The notes under the pieces: model-generated
Told to the model about the DNA's origin: nothing
Seen by the model: the letters and a program-made list of their open reading frames with translations, nothing else
Database searches by the model: none
Made by a program: the position numbers and the translations under genes
In this document: piece by piece, positions 63,845-64,000 of the stretch
Numbering within the stretch: position 1 is the first letter of the stretch
How the letters are laid out: each line of letters starts with the position of its first letter
NCBI RefSeq assembly: GCF_014836665.1
Contig: NZ_JACSQJ010000009.1
Span: forward strand, 1 to 64,000
From: Luteimonas colneyensis
GTDB taxonomy: Bacteria; Pseudomonadota; Gammaproteobacteria; Xanthomonadales; Xanthomonadaceae
Direction: 5' to 3'
DNA length: 64,000 nt

Positions 63845-64000
63845 TCAGCAGCAGCGGAACCCGCCGCGCCCGCCGTAGCGGGCCTCCTGCCGCTCCCGGA
63901 AGAAGGTCGGGTAGTCCATCGGCTCCCGGTCCGGGTGCTTCTCCAGCACGTGGCGCACGTAGTTGTCGTAGTCGGGGATCCCGCAGCAGAGGCGCGCGGT
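63845..64000 (-). CDS. YbdD/YjiX family protein, cut by the window edge
   Basis: Translation of the minus strand from the right edge gives 51 residues ending at a TGA at 63847-63845. It reads through [32 protein letters not shown] and ends F-R-C-C. This matches the C-terminal half of the small YbdD/YjiX proteins. These usually sit directly after cstA (a peptide/pyruvate transporter), so cstA is expected just beyond the edge on the same strand. The start codon is outside the window. Confidence 0.9.
   Translation of the reverse strand, partial: TARLCCGIPDYDNYVRHVLEKHPDREPMDYPTFFRERQEARYGGRGGFRCC

Overview
The window is chromosomal DNA of very high GC content and dense coding. Gene content points to a gammaproteobacterium of the Xanthomonadaceae/Lysobacteraceae, for example a Luteimonas- or Lysobacter-like organism. 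The markers are a fused aspartate kinase/diaminopimelate decarboxylase, the MurD2-MurL route to D-glutamate, a CysN-CysC fusion, a SET-domain methyltransferase, an Rrf2-led suf operon and several S9 peptidases with an OPT transporter. This assignment is inference; no rRNA, tRNA, prophage, IS element or CRISPR array was seen. No gene-free stretch exceeds about 225 bases.

Layout. 1-3830 (minus): an N-acetylmuramoyl-alanine amidase, TesB, a DUF2007-type membrane protein and an ECF sigma factor with a membrane domain. 3894-7580 (plus): a small hydrolase, RlmKL and a pirin. 7591-11348 (minus): aquaporin Z, a secreted hypothetical, a histidine phosphatase and the MurU/AmgK pair for peptidoglycan sugar recycling. 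11430-15600 (plus): ManC, CysD and CysNC, all overlapping. 15689-17557 (minus): GlsB-like and M20 peptidase. 17759-18879 (plus): ComEA-like and HutD-like.

18901-26293 (minus) is the most interesting block. It is a Fur-box-controlled operon of a TonB-dependent receptor, a PepSY membrane protein, DUF2271, DUF4198, ApbE (FMN transferase) and a membrane-anchored NADPH flavoreductase. The DUF2271 protein carries a D-G-V-S-G-P-T sequence very close to the ApbE flavinylation motif. This suggests an electron path from cytoplasmic NADPH to a periplasmic FMN protein that reduces imported ferric iron.

26348-32622 (minus): the suf Fe-S operon (Rrf2 regulator, SufB, SufC, SufD, SufS), followed by a GNAT and a Rieske ferredoxin. 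32801-35684 (plus): SET methyltransferase and a DUF5916 protein. 35691-41034 (minus): lipoprotein, membrane protein, M23 peptidase, DUF533 protein, a histone-tailed HU and an EF-G paralogue with an altered GTPase site. 41258-44262 (plus): OsmC, glycine-zipper protein, amidohydrolase. 44398-45273 (minus): PhzF. 45385-50787 (plus): LysC-LysA fusion, MurL, MurD2. 50999-52006 (minus): polyprenyl diphosphate synthase. 52178-56151 (plus): SSB and the dTDP-rhamnose genes rfbBACD. 56230-63832 (plus): S9 peptidase, OPT transporter, S9 peptidase, DUF819 protein. The right edge cuts a YbdD-family gene on the minus strand.

Many neighbouring genes overlap by four bases, often with a GTG start (GTGA), indicating widespread translational coupling. 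Three copies or half-copies of a dispersed palindromic element lie between genes.
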